DNA of 64,000 nt from Acidimicrobiales bacterium (GTDB lineage: Bacteria; Actinomycetota; Acidimicrobiia; Acidimicrobiales; Aldehydirespiratoraceae): contig JAJCXZ010000076.1 of the NCBI GenBank assembly GCA_029263175.1, positions 19,855 to 83,854 on the forward strand, in the 5' to 3' direction. The notes beneath the pieces are model-generated. The model saw only the letters and a program-made list of their open reading frames with translations, was not told the DNA's origin and made no database searches. Positions 7,171-16,170 of the stretch are shown one piece after another (the first letter of the stretch is position 1; each line of letters begins with the position of its first letter). The translations under genes were made by a program, and so were the position numbers.

Positions 7171-9312
7171 ATGTCGATTTCAGCGGACTCCGCAGCCCTC
7201 GAGCGCCTCAGTCGGACCCGACGGAGCGGCCCGATCGCCCATCTGCCGGAATGGCAGGACATCGACGCCGGCGATATCGAGGCCGGCGTCCAGGCTCTCA
7301 TCGAGGCTGCCGAGGCCGAGTTCAGCGCCCTTGAATCGAACGTCGAAGCGACATGGGTCGGCCTGATGGAACCTCGGGAACGGATCGACAATCGGCTCGG
7401 CGCCATGGTTGGTCCGATCACTCATCTCATCAGCGTCAAGTACTCCGACGAGATGCAGGCCGGCTACGACACCGTTCGTCCGGCCATCGTTCAGCTGTCG
7501 AATCGAATGAGCCAGAGCCGCCCTGTCTATGAAGGTATGCGCGCACTCCGAGCTTCCCCCGAGGGGCAGGCGCTGACGACGACCAGAGCCAGGATCCTCG
7601 ACGAATCAATTCGCTCGATGGAGCGATCCGGCGTGCACCTCGAAGGCGATGCGAAGGCTCGCTATCAAGAGATCGACGAGCGGCTGTCGGAGCTGAGCAA
7701 CGACTTCCAGACCAACCTGGTGAAAGAGGAGAAGGACTCCCGAATCATCATCGGCGACGCGTCCCGCCTCGAAGGAATTCCGGCGCCGCTCGTGGCGATG
7801 GCGCGCCAACAAGCAGTCGACGACGACGACGACGCCGACAATGACGACGACCGTGCCGACACATGGCATTTCGTGGTCAACGGCGTCGGTTACATCGGCG
7901 TCATCCAGCACGCGAAGGATCGGTCGCTACGCGAAGAGTTCTATCGAGCCTTCAAGGCCCGCGGGATGGCCGACGGTCTCGACAACAGACCCGTGCTGCA
8001 GGAGATCCTCGAACTCCGCCAGGAAGCAGCGCGACTGGTCGGATTCGATACCTACGCCGACCTCAGCATCGACGCCAAGATGGCTCCGTCGACCGCCGCC
8101 GTCTGGGAGCTGATGACTCAGCTCGAGACGGCGGCGCGGCCGGCTGCAGTCGCCGAACTCGATGCCCTCACGCGGTTCATGGCCACCCAGTCGTGTCCGG
8201 ATGCCACCGACCCCGCCCCATGGGACATCGCCTTCTGGTCCGAGCGTCAGCAGGAGGCGCTGTACTCCTATGACGCCGAGGCGCTGCGCGACTACTTCCA
8301 GCTGCCCCGCGTGCTCAACGGCCTGTTCGACCTCGTCACGAAGCTCTACGGCGTGGACATCGTGGAATCCGATGACGATTCCATTCCGGTTTGGGACGAC
8401 GCTGTTCAGTTCTTCGAGGTGCGCCGCCACGGTGAGGTCATCGCCGGCTTCTACATGGACCCGTATGCGCGACCGGGCGAGAAGCGCGGCGGCGCCTGGA
8501 TGAACACTGTCGTCGGCCGCGACCGGCTCCTTGCGGTCGACGATGCGACAGCGTCTCTGCCGGTCGCCCTGTTCGTCATGAATGCCCGACCCCCGGCTGA
8601 TGGCCGGCCCGGGCTGATGTCGCTCGATGAGGTGCGCACCCTGTTCCACGAGTTCGGACACGCCACCCAACACATGTTCACCGAGATCGACGACGGCGGC
8701 GCGTCGGGCATGAACCTGGTCGAGTGGGACTCGGTCGAATTGGCGAGCCAGTTCAACGAGTACTGGATGGAACACAAGCCATTCCTGAAGGCGCTCACAG
8801 CCCACGTCGACACCGGCGAACCGCTCGACGACGACACGATCGACCGCATCATCGACAGCCGAAATTTCATGGTCGGCAACGCCACGCTTCGACAGTTGTG
8901 TTTCGCCAAGACCGACATGCGTTTGCACGAGGCCTTCGGGCTCGAGGCGGCCTTTGTGCAGCCCCGAGATGTCGAGGCGGCCATCGTCGCCGAGACCCTG
9001 GTGCTTCCGATGCTCGACAACGAATCCCAACTCCCGGCGTTTGGTCACCTGTTCGCCGGCGGGTATGCCGCCGGTTACTACTCCTACAAATGGGCCGAGG
9101 TGCTTGCGGCCGACGCGTTCGGGGCATTCCGAGAGGTCGGTCTCGACAACGTCGAGCAGTTGCAGGAGGTCGCCGACCGGTTCCGGTCCACAGTGCTGGG
9201 ACTCGGGGGGAGCATGCCGGCAGCCGAGGTCTACCGATTGTTCCGCGGTCGCGACGCCACGCCTCACGCTTTGCTCGCCGACCAGGGTCTGCTCGACAGC
9301 GACGTCGCCTGA
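7171..9312 (+). CDS. M3-family zinc metallopeptidase (oligopeptidase A-like)
   Basis: 713 residues. The zinc motif HEFGH within LFHEFGHATQHM lies near residue 493 and is followed by the family segment SGMNLVEWDSVELASQFNE with the third ligand Glu. The C-terminal YKWAEVLAADAF and FRGRDATPHALL are also typical of PrlC/OpdA-type oligopeptidases, which degrade short cytosolic peptides. There is no signal peptide. An Asp-rich run (AVDDDDDADNDDDRAD) around residue 217 interrupts the helical domain and looks like a lineage-specific loop. It is convergent with the ccm-linked operon, with adjacent stop codons. Confidence 0.92.
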   Translation: MSISADSAALERLSRTRRSGPIAHLPEWQDIDAGDIEAGVQALIEAAEAEFSALESNVEATWVGLMEPRERIDNRLGAMVGPITHLISVKYSDEMQAGYDTVRPAIVQLSNRMSQSRPVYEGMRALRASPEGQALTTTRARILDESIRSMERSGVHLEGDAKARYQEIDERLSELSNDFQTNLVKEEKDSRIIIGDASRLEGIPAPLVAMARQQAVDDDDDADNDDDRADTWHFVVNGVGYIGVIQHAKDRSLREEFYRAFKARGMADGLDNRPVLQEILELRQEAARLVGFDTYADLSIDAKMAPSTAAVWELMTQLETAARPAAVAELDALTRFMATQSCPDATDPAPWDIAFWSERQQEALYSYDAEALRDYFQLPRVLNGLFDLVTKLYGVDIVESDDDSIPVWDDAVQFFEVRRHGEVIAGFYMDPYARPGEKRGGAWMNTVVGRDRLLAVDDATASLPVALFVMNARPPADGRPGLMSLDEVRTLFHEFGHATQHMFTEIDDGGASGMNLVEWDSVELASQFNEYWMEHKPFLKALTAHVDTGEPLDDDTIDRIIDSRNFMVGNATLRQLCFAKTDMRLHEAFGLEAAFVQPRDVEAAIVAETLVLPMLDNESQLPAFGHLFAGGYAAGYYSYKWAEVLAADAFGAFREVGLDNVEQLQEVADRFRSTVLGLGGSMPAAEVYRLFRGRDATPHALLADQGLLDSDVA

Positions 9313-11430
9313 TCACTCAGAGTCAGGGATGACCGCAATGCTGGAGAAGCACATCTCGTCGACCGTGCCCTCGTTCCAGGTGATGTAGCGAGGCTCGTCC
9401 GAATGGACGAAGGTTCGGTCCCACCAGCACTCGAAACGCACGGTGTCGTCACGGTCGATTCGGATGTCGCCAACGGGGCGATAGTTCAGCTGCCACTCGA
9501 AGCTCCAGGTGGGAATGTCGAGAAGCACCCGTTCCTCGGGGGTGTCCGGGTTCAGGGTCATCCGATAGGCCGCGCCGAACTCGTGCATGTGGCCGAGCAC
9601 GGAGAAAATCGTGCCCTCGTCGGCCGCACTGAGGTCACACGAGCTATGGCCCACCGTGCCGTCGAGATCGTCGTAGTCGTCGACGCTCCCACCGCACTGG
9701 GCGATGATGAAGCCGGGGATGAACGTTGCCTCGACGCCGTACTTCTGCCCGATTTCGGCAATGACCGCATCTCGATCACAGAGTGGGCCTTCTTCTTCAG
9801 GCGTACAGGGAATCTCAGCGGGCGTGAGGTATGCCGTGCCCTGGATCGAGCGCATCCCGTCGGCGACTTCAGCCGCTGAAGCGGTCTGTAGGACGATCGC
9901 CGACGCATCGGCCGGTGTGTCGTGGCCGTAGTGGTAGTGGATCTGGTTGACGATCATGTCGCCGGCTTCAAGGCGGATGCCGATGCCGGCGGGATAGAGG
10001 TCTGGTTCCTGGCCTGGAGCCCATCCGGCGATGTTCTCGACTCCCTGGGTCCGCAAGCCACTACGACCGAAGCAGGTCCAACCCGGCTGACCATCGGCTC
10101 CGTCCTTCGCCTCGACCTCGGAGCGAGCCGATGCCGGCACGCGGTAGACGATGGCGTGATGAACCACGGCGGTCTGATCGGGCTCGAAACTGAATCCGGT
10201 GGCCCAGGTGCCGTCGCCTTCGGGATCATCGAGCTCGTAGACCAGGCAGCGGTAGTCATCGGGCTGGTCGAGTGAGCCGGTGTATGGCTCGGGCACCAAC
10301 ACCTGATCGCGCTCCAACGGCCTGATGAGCTGGGTCCGGGCAACAAGAGCAGTGTCGGGCGAAACATCCAGGCCCCCGCCGTCGGCGGCCCACGTCGCCA
10401 ATGTGGCCAGCTCGTCGAGGCTGAGCGACCAGTCGTTGTGGAACTCGACACCGACATCGCTCGGTAGCCACGGCGGCATGTAGCCGGCACCGGTCACGAG
10501 GGCGATGTCGTCGGCGATCACGGCCGCGTCTCCAGCGGTGTCGAGCGCGAGGGTGCTCCACCCTGGACCATCAGTGGTGTGGCAGCTCACACAGCGGTGC
10601 TCGAGAATCGGCTGCACGTGCTCAGCGAACGCTCCGCCCGCCACCTCGTCGGCTGGGACCTCACGCGAAAGGTCGTTCTCGGCCGCGCCACCATCATTCA
10701 CGCGGTCGGCGACCAGGTTGAACTCGAGCCGGATCTGATCATCGGTGTGGGCCAACCGAGCGATATTGATCGGGCCGACACCGAATTCCGACCCGAGAAC
10801 GGTGGCCGCGACCGCCGCTGTCATGGTGTCTTCAGTGACGGACATCTTGCCCTCGAAGGTCACAATCCGAGCGGTCTCCTTGACCGTGAGCTCGCCGGAT
10901 ATCGCGACGTCCACCACCTCACCCGGCGTCAGATCACGGGGCAGCCCGGCGACTTCGGTGGTGACAAAGTGGGCGAAGGGCCAATGGGTCGACTCCAGGA
11001 AGTCGTTGCGCAGCCGCTTGTCCCGCAGCGCCGAGTCCGAGTCGAACATCTCAACATTGACGACGATCTCCCCCACTGTGGAACGACTCGGATCGTCCAC
11101 ATCGACAAGGATGTCGCCGCCGACAACGGTCGTGGTGCCGTGCGTCGTCTTTTCGGAGCCGGCGAGGCGCTCGGTGACCACGTAGCGGACCTCCGACCCG
11201 TTGTCGGGCGATATTCGGAAGAGCCACGTCTCTCGATCGTCGTCCTCGACCTCGAGTTCGGGTGCGTCCACCCCCTGCGTCTCCGCTTCATCGGCGCCGA
11301 GGGCCCAATCCCAGCGATCCTTGGTCAACATCGCGACGGTTCCGACAACCACGAGCGCGAGAAGCGCGAGACGGCCGAAGTCGAGTCGACGAAGCACGGT
11401 CACCGGACCAGTGTGGCGCACGCTCGCCAC
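9313..11430 (-). CDS. Three-part redox protein: YceI-like + CXXCH haem + PHM-like copper monooxygenase
   Basis: 705 residues from a GTG at 11430; later GTG codons are possible starts. An N-terminal membrane anchor (about 19-36) is followed by a YceI-like beta-barrel (about 65-245, with NDFLESTHWPFAHFVTTEV), then a short c-type haem domain with CVSCH at 280-284 and a likely axial Met in MPPW (318). The C-terminal half (about 385-705) has the ligand pattern of copper type II ascorbate-dependent (PHM/DBH-like) monooxygenases: His424-His425, His498/His500, His614/His616 and Met693. It begins 9 nt after the ccmI-like gene, so the haem-attachment machinery and its client are probably co-transcribed. 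Expected outside the membrane. Substrate unknown. Confidence 0.8.
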   Translation of the reverse strand: MASVRHTGPVTVLRRLDFGRLALLALVVVGTVAMLTKDRWDWALGADEAETQGVDAPELEVEDDDRETWLFRISPDNGSEVRYVVTERLAGSEKTTHGTTTVVGGDILVDVDDPSRSTVGEIVVNVEMFDSDSALRDKRLRNDFLESTHWPFAHFVTTEVAGLPRDLTPGEVVDVAISGELTVKETARIVTFEGKMSVTEDTMTAAVAATVLGSEFGVGPINIARLAHTDDQIRLEFNLVADRVNDGGAAENDLSREVPADEVAGGAFAEHVQPILEHRCVSCHTTDGPGWSTLALDTAGDAAVIADDIALVTGAGYMPPWLPSDVGVEFHNDWSLSLDELATLATWAADGGGLDVSPDTALVARTQLIRPLERDQVLVPEPYTGSLDQPDDYRCLVYELDDPEGDGTWATGFSFEPDQTAVVHHAIVYRVPASARSEVEAKDGADGQPGWTCFGRSGLRTQGVENIAGWAPGQEPDLYPAGIGIRLEAGDMIVNQIHYHYGHDTPADASAIVLQTASAAEVADGMRSIQGTAYLTPAEIPCTPEEEGPLCDRDAVIAEIGQKYGVEATFIPGFIIAQCGGSVDDYDDLDGTVGHSSCDLSAADEGTIFSVLGHMHEFGAAYRMTLNPDTPEERVLLDIPTWSFEWQLNYRPVGDIRIDRDDTVRFECWWDRTFVHSDEPRYITWNEGTVDEMCFSSIAVIPDSE

Positions 11431-11439
11431 GGTGAGAAG

Positions 11440-12489
11440 TCAGCCCGCTATCTGGGTGCGGAGGTCGAACACGTCGATCATCTCCACGAGATCCGCCGGT
11501 TGGTCGGCGAGTGCGTCGAACGCGGCAAGGTCCTCGCCGGCCCCGACCGAGTTGCCCAGCAGGTTCCGGACGAACGCGCGGTAGACCAGCGCTTCCGGAT
11601 ACGTCGGGTCGATCTCGAGCGCATCGTCGAGATGGGTCTCCGCGACCTCCGCGGCCAGAGGCTCCTCCGGTGTAGCGGCTCGTGCCAGCAGCCAGCTGTA
11701 GCCGGCGATCAACTCGACGTCGTCGGGACGGTCAGCGAGCACCAATGCGACCTGCTCGATCGCTTCGAACACCAAGCCGTCTTGCGCCATTGCTTCTGCT
11801 GCGCGCAACACGTCGTTGGTGGCCAGGAGCCGAGACCGCAGGCCCATCTGCACGACCAGATCTCGCATGATCGGTGGAGCGTCGAGCGCGTCGAACGCCT
11901 CCAGGTGGGCGCGTGCGCCTTCCTCATCGCCGAGGTCCGCGGCAACCACGGCGGCGAAGACTCTCGCGTCGGGATAGGTCGGATCAACTGCTACCGCTTC
12001 CTCGATGCTTTCTCGGGCATCTTCGGTCGCTCCACCGAGGCGGAGGAACCAGCCGCGGTAGGCCAGCGCCTCGACATTGGTGGGCTGGAGCTCGAGAACC
12101 TCGTCGTACACCGCGATCGCTCCCTCGGTGTCGCCGCTGCCGGCCAGCTGTTGCGCTTCGCCGAGCATCTCTCGCGTGGAGGTGCGGATGTCGCCGGTAA
12201 TCGAATCGTTGGCGCCTCGAGCGCCCGAGAACTGGTTCACGAGCAGCCCGGCCACGACGACCACGGCGAGTGTGCCGCCCAGCCACGCCAAGACTCGAAT
12301 CCAACTGCGGTCGGCCTGGGCGGGGCCGGTTTCGACCGGTGTGGATTCGGCACGAATCGCGACAGCGGCGCGTCGGGTGTAGTCCGCCTTCAGCGTCGCG
12401 TAGTCATCCATGTCGATGTCACCAGCGGCCAACTCGGCTTCCAGATCGTCGATCGAACGAAGCAGGAAGTCCAGTTCCTCAGTCGTCAT
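11440..12489 (-). CDS. ccmI: CcmI-like TPR protein, cytochrome c maturation
   Basis: 349 residues starting MTTEELDFLL, overlapping the end of ccmH by 11 nt. The N-terminal segment with DLEAELAAGDIDMDDYATLKADY resembles the conserved N-terminus seen in CcmI/CcmH-associated proteins. One transmembrane helix (about 70-92, WIRVLAWLGGTLAVVVVAGLLV) follows, then TPR-like repeats (GAIAVYDEVLELQPTNVEALAYRG and similar) to the C-terminus. CcmI chaperones apocytochrome c to the CcmFH haem ligation complex. Position as last ccm gene supports this. A longer frame upstream (to 12873) is a shadow over ccmH. Confidence 0.8.
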   Translation of the reverse strand: MTTEELDFLLRSIDDLEAELAAGDIDMDDYATLKADYTRRAAVAIRAESTPVETGPAQADRSWIRVLAWLGGTLAVVVVAGLLVNQFSGARGANDSITGDIRTSTREMLGEAQQLAGSGDTEGAIAVYDEVLELQPTNVEALAYRGWFLRLGGATEDARESIEEAVAVDPTYPDARVFAAVVAADLGDEEGARAHLEAFDALDAPPIMRDLVVQMGLRSRLLATNDVLRAAEAMAQDGLVFEAIEQVALVLADRPDDVELIAGYSWLLARAATPEEPLAAEVAETHLDDALEIDPTYPEALVYRAFVRNLLGNSVGAGEDLAAFDALADQPADLVEMIDVFDLRTQIAG

Positions 12490-12943
12490 TGCGTTCTCGC
12501 CGGGCGGCAGCCACCAGCGCCTCGTCGGCCGCGGTTGCTTCGCTGACCGCTTCGGCCTGCCAACGCCGGAACACGATCGTGAGACCGGCGATCGCCGCGA
12601 AGCCGCCGACGATCGGAAGGACCCAGACGAGGGCGGAGATGCCATCGGTCGATGGCGAATAGTCGATGTCTTCGCCATAGATGCTGACGAGTTCATCGCG
12701 GATGAAGGCCTCGCTCCGACCCTCGTCAACCCAGATACGGATATTGCGTCGGATCGTGCGGGCGATCGGTACATCACTCTCCGCAATCGATTGTCCCTGA
12801 CACACCGGACACGCGAAGTCCTTGGCCAAGGAGTAGGCCCGGTCGCTGTTGGTCTGTGGTTCGCCCTCGTCAACCGCCGCGATGACTAGCGCCGAGACTG
12901 CGACGACCACGACCAGAATCCACGAAACAGTCCGGCGGGTCAT
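12479..12943 (-). CDS. ccmH: CcmH, thiol-reducing subunit of haem lyase
   Basis: 154 residues with an N-terminal transmembrane helix (about 7-24). The CcmH signature CPVCQGQSIAESD gives the redox CPVC pair, followed by a three-helix domain (ARTIRRNIRIWVDEGRSE) and the YGEDI segment. A second transmembrane helix (about 105-127) leads into a short cytosolic tail. CcmH reduces the apocytochrome CXXCH disulfide at the outer membrane face. It starts with an ATGA overlap at the end of ccmG. Confidence 0.93.
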   Translation of the reverse strand: MTRRTVSWILVVVVAVSALVIAAVDEGEPQTNSDRAYSLAKDFACPVCQGQSIAESDVPIARTIRRNIRIWVDEGRSEAFIRDELVSIYGEDIDYSPSTDGISALVWVLPIVGGFAAIAGLTIVFRRWQAEAVSEATAADEALVAAARRERNDD

Positions 12944-13488
12944 GCGTCAGCTCCACTCAAGGTGGCAATGGCGTCGTCGAGCTCGACCGCGGTCAGGCCA
13001 CCGATGAAACGACCGACGATGACTCCAGAGGGGGCAACGATGTAGCTCTCGGGCACGCCGGTCACGCCGTATTGCACGGCAATCTGGCCGGTGTCCTCGA
13101 CCAGCACGGGCCACGAACCACCGTTCTCCCGGAAGAACTCGATCACGTTCTCGGCCCGGTCGTCGAAGGCGACGGAAACAACAGTTGCATCGCCGACGAC
13201 ATCGTGGGCGGCTGCGAACTCGACGAGTTCGGGATGTTCGATGATACAGGGCACACAGGTCGTCGAGAAGAAGTTGACGATCACCCAGCGGCCCCGCTGT
13301 TCGTCGATGTCGAACCATCCGCCGTCGATCGTGGGGCCCGCGATCAGCGGCGCGATCTCGCCCTGGAGCTGGAACGTGTTGTTGCGCTTGGAAGCGGGAT
13401 CGCCGGTGGCAAGCAATAGCACGAGGAGGCCGAGCGCAACGGCTATCGGCATGACGATCCAGAAGGCCTGACGATCTTTCCCGGTCAT
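12940..13488 (-). CDS. ccmG: CcmG/DsbE thioredoxin-like protein
   Basis: 182 residues: one N-terminal membrane anchor (about 11-29), then a TlpA/ResA-like thioredoxin fold with the active site CVPC in VNFFSTTCVPCIIEHPEL. A cis-Pro segment (GVTGVPESYIVAPSG) and FIGGLT near the end are also typical. It supplies reductant to CcmH/apocytochrome during haem ligation. ATGA overlaps join it to ccmF upstream and ccmH downstream. Confidence 0.93.
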   Translation of the reverse strand: MTGKDRQAFWIVMPIAVALGLLVLLLATGDPASKRNNTFQLQGEIAPLIAGPTIDGGWFDIDEQRGRWVIVNFFSTTCVPCIIEHPELVEFAAAHDVVGDATVVSVAFDDRAENVIEFFRENGGSWPVLVEDTGQIAVQYGVTGVPESYIVAPSGVIVGRFIGGLTAVELDDAIATLSGADA

Positions 13489-15479
13489 GCGTCGACTCCC
13501 ACGGGTTCGGGGTCCTGGTCGGGCTCCGGTACTCGGGCCGACGTCGGCGACGTGGGATGTCGACGCTTGCCGGGGATGACCGCAAGGAGGGTTCCGAAGG
13601 CCATCACCAATCCACCGATCCAGAGCCAGACGATGAGGGGCTGGATGGTGGCGCGGAGAATCACGTCGTCCTCCTCGGTCTCGGGGAAGCTGAGCACCGA
13701 CAGCGCCACGTCGTCAAAGATCGTTGAACGCACCGACGGAATACCGATTGTCTGGCTGGCGAAGGGATAGACGGCGATTCCTGGCTCATACGCCTTGCCA
13801 CCGTCGACCGATACCGCCGCGGTCCACTCTGTGCGGTTCGAGTACTCCCGGAACGTCGACCCCTCATACGTGAGCGTGTGTCCTGCGATCTCGGCGGTCT
13901 CGCCGGGCAGGAGCGTGAACTCGCCCTGGCGGACGTAGGCGTTGCTGGCCGCAAACGCCACTGCGATCAGAACAACCCCGATGTGCACGATCATGCCACC
14001 GTTGGTGCGACCGACGAACCCGCGCCAGCCTTGACGGCGACTGGCCAGAATGACCTGGCGAAGTGCTGCTCCGCCGGCGAAGCCGCCGAGTCCGAAGGCG
14101 AGGGTGGGCGCCCAGCCTCGAGCACCGATCAACAGCGAGACCACCATGGCGCCGGCGCCCATCCACGCCGGCCAGATCAGCCGGTCGGCCAGCACCGTTC
14201 CCGAGGCCTTGCGCCACGGCAAGACCGGCGCGACCGCCATGAGGAACAACAAGGTGAAGCCGATCGGCATGGTCATCTGGTCGAAGTAGGGGTTGCCCAC
14301 CGAGATGGTGCGGCCATCGATGGCCTCCACGATCAGCGGGAAGACTGTGCCGAGCAACACGACGAACGCGAAAGCCGCGAACAACACGTTGTTGGCGAGG
14401 AAGGCGCCCTCCCTCGAGATCGGGGAATCGATTCGGCCCGGCGATCGAAGTTCGTCACCCCGCCAGGCGATCAGGCCGAGGGATACGACCACGATCAACC
14501 CGAAGAACGTGAGGATGGCCGGGCCGATGCCCGACTCGGAAAAGGCGTGAACCGACTGGAGCACACCGGAGCGGGTGATGAAGGTGCCGAGGATCGTGAG
14601 CGAGAACGTGGCGATGACAAGCGACAGGTTCCAGACCCGCAACATCCCTCGCCGTTCCTGAACCATCACGGAGTGGAGGAATGCAGTGCCCGTGAGCCAA
14701 GGCAGAAACGATGCATTTTCGACGGGATCCCATGCCCAGTATCCGCCCCAGCCGAGCGTCTCGTAGCTCCACCATGCGCCCAGCACGACGCCGAGCGAGA
14801 GCAAACCCCATGCCATCACGGTCCAGCGGCGGGTCGCCAGCAACCAACCCTCGCCGACGCGACCGGTGACGAGCGCGCTGATGGCGAAGGCGAACGGCAC
14901 GGTGAACCCGACATAGCCGAGATAGAGCACGGGCGGATGGAACGCCATGAGGATGTGGTTCTGCAGCAGCGGGTTCGGGCCCGGGCCATCGAACGGCGTG
15001 CCATCGGCCAGAGGTTGGGGATCGAAGGTGTCGAACGGCGTCGCCACCGTCAGCATCAGAAGAAAGAAGAAGCCACTGACGATGAAGAGGGTGAGGACGG
15101 CCCAGCCGACCATCGGGTCATCGCCTTGGCGCCGAAACTTCAGCACTACGGCCACGACGTAGCCGCAGAGAATCAGTGTCCACAGGAGGATCGACCCCTC
15201 GAGCGCCGACCACAGGGTGGCGAAGTTGAAGAGCGCAGGAGTGCGGGACGAACCATTCTCAGCCACGAACGCCACCGTGAAGTCGCGGGTGATCAGCGCC
15301 CGCTCCATCGCGACGAACGCCCCGACAGACGCTGCCATCATGCCGAAGACGAGGGTTCTCGCCTCGGCGAACCAACGAGGGCGGCGACCGGCGAGGCCGA
15401 GCACGACGATGATCGAGCCGACAACGGCGCACGCCATTCCCAGAGCTACTGCTCCGGCTCCGATGGCGGCGTTACTCAT
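13485..15479 (-). CDS. ccmF: CcmF cytochrome c haem lyase subunit
   Basis: 664 residues when started at MSNAAIGAG (ATG 15479), which overlaps the ccmE stop as ATGA; a GTG 9 nt upstream is the alternative. It is a multi-helix membrane protein with the WWD-type segment GWGGYWAWDPVENASFLPWL and the conserved HPPVLYLGYVGF. CcmF takes haem from holo-CcmE and ligates it to apocytochrome with CcmH/CcmI. The C-terminus is slightly extended by a proline-rich tail (TSPTSARVPEPDQDPEP). Confidence 0.95.
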   Translation of the reverse strand: MSNAAIGAGAVALGMACAVVGSIIVVLGLAGRRPRWFAEARTLVFGMMAASVGAFVAMERALITRDFTVAFVAENGSSRTPALFNFATLWSALEGSILLWTLILCGYVVAVVLKFRRQGDDPMVGWAVLTLFIVSGFFFLLMLTVATPFDTFDPQPLADGTPFDGPGPNPLLQNHILMAFHPPVLYLGYVGFTVPFAFAISALVTGRVGEGWLLATRRWTVMAWGLLSLGVVLGAWWSYETLGWGGYWAWDPVENASFLPWLTGTAFLHSVMVQERRGMLRVWNLSLVIATFSLTILGTFITRSGVLQSVHAFSESGIGPAILTFFGLIVVVSLGLIAWRGDELRSPGRIDSPISREGAFLANNVLFAAFAFVVLLGTVFPLIVEAIDGRTISVGNPYFDQMTMPIGFTLLFLMAVAPVLPWRKASGTVLADRLIWPAWMGAGAMVVSLLIGARGWAPTLAFGLGGFAGGAALRQVILASRRQGWRGFVGRTNGGMIVHIGVVLIAVAFAASNAYVRQGEFTLLPGETAEIAGHTLTYEGSTFREYSNRTEWTAAVSVDGGKAYEPGIAVYPFASQTIGIPSVRSTIFDDVALSVLSFPETEEDDVILRATIQPLIVWLWIGGLVMAFGTLLAVIPGKRRHPTSPTSARVPEPDQDPEPVGVDA

Positions 15480-16021
15480 GTGCCGCACACTGCGGCGGAG
15501 GCATCACTTGCCGCTTTGCTCTCCGCGAGTCGCTGATCGTAGTCCTCGTCGTTCTTGTAGTCGTTGTCGTGCTTCACACGCATGCGATCGGAAGCGAAGT
15601 ACCAACCGTCATCGGCGACACCGTCGAATCCTTCGACTGGTGCATCGCCCTCGATCCAAGCACCGTCGAGTACCACGGGGACATCAGGCTGGAAGAGCTC
15701 GGCCGGGTCACCGAAGTGCACGATGTCGACCGTCTCACCGCCGAATGTGACACTGAACGCCACGACGGGATCCTCACCGTTGAAACCTTCGATGATCGAG
15801 CACCCGATCGGTGCCCCTTGCAGGGTGAACCGTTCGTCGCCCAACTCGACGCGCCGCTCGACTGCTTCGTCGGCGTTGTAGAAGAACAGGCTTCCACCGA
15901 CCAGGTTCGCCACGAGCCCGACCACAGCGACGATCACACCGACCCCGATGAGCATCGGCACGATGCGCCGCCGGCCGGAACGGACCGGGCGGGGTGCTTG
16001 CGGGGCAAGATCGTCGGTCAT
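15476..16021 (-). CDS. ccmE: CcmE haem chaperone
   Basis: 181 residues starting MTDDLAPQ. A basic N-terminal stretch and one transmembrane helix (about 21-45) are followed by an OB-fold-like domain (GCSIIEGFNGEDPVVAFSV, VVLDGAW). The haem-attachment segment VKHDNDY carries the covalent-haem His and the Tyr, so this is the HxxxY form and not the Cys variant known from some bacteria. The start shares ATGA with the end of the ccmD ORF. The annotated frame can be extended upstream but would swallow ccmD. Confidence 0.9.
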   Translation of the reverse strand: MTDDLAPQAPRPVRSGRRRIVPMLIGVGVIVAVVGLVANLVGGSLFFYNADEAVERRVELGDERFTLQGAPIGCSIIEGFNGEDPVVAFSVTFGGETVDIVHFGDPAELFQPDVPVVLDGAWIEGDAPVEGFDGVADDGWYFASDRMRVKHDNDYKNDEDYDQRLAESKAASDASAAVCGT

Positions 16022-16170
16022 GATGCGTCCTTGGCGGTCATCCAGCGTCGACGGTCGGTCGGCACGCGAGCGGCCAACCGGCGGCCGCGGGTGATCAGGC
16101 GGGCGGCGTAGGCGGCTCCGGCTGCGAGCGACACGCCCCAACCCACGATGAGATATCCGAGGTGGGTCAC
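16018..16170 (-). CDS. ccmD: CcmD-like small membrane protein
   Basis: A 50-residue ORF read directly from the sequence: GTG at 16170-16168, stop at 16020-16018. It starts MTHLGYLIVGWGVSLAAGAA (GTG read as Met), forms one transmembrane helix and ends in a basic tail (RLITRGRRLAARVP). It overlaps the ccmC stop as GTGA and the ccmE start as ATGA, so it sits exactly where ccmD lies in System I operons. Size, topology and position all fit CcmD, which helps release holo-CcmE from CcmABC. Sequence conservation in CcmD is weak, so the call rests mostly on context. Confidence 0.8.
   Translation of the reverse strand: MTHLGYLIVGWGVSLAAGAAYAARLITRGRRLAARVPTDRRRWMTAKDAS

Noticed and set aside
13878..15536. 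552-aa open frame opposite ccmF
   Set aside because: Low-complexity charged translation with no fold, fully antisense to a well-matched CcmF; typical GC-rich shadow.
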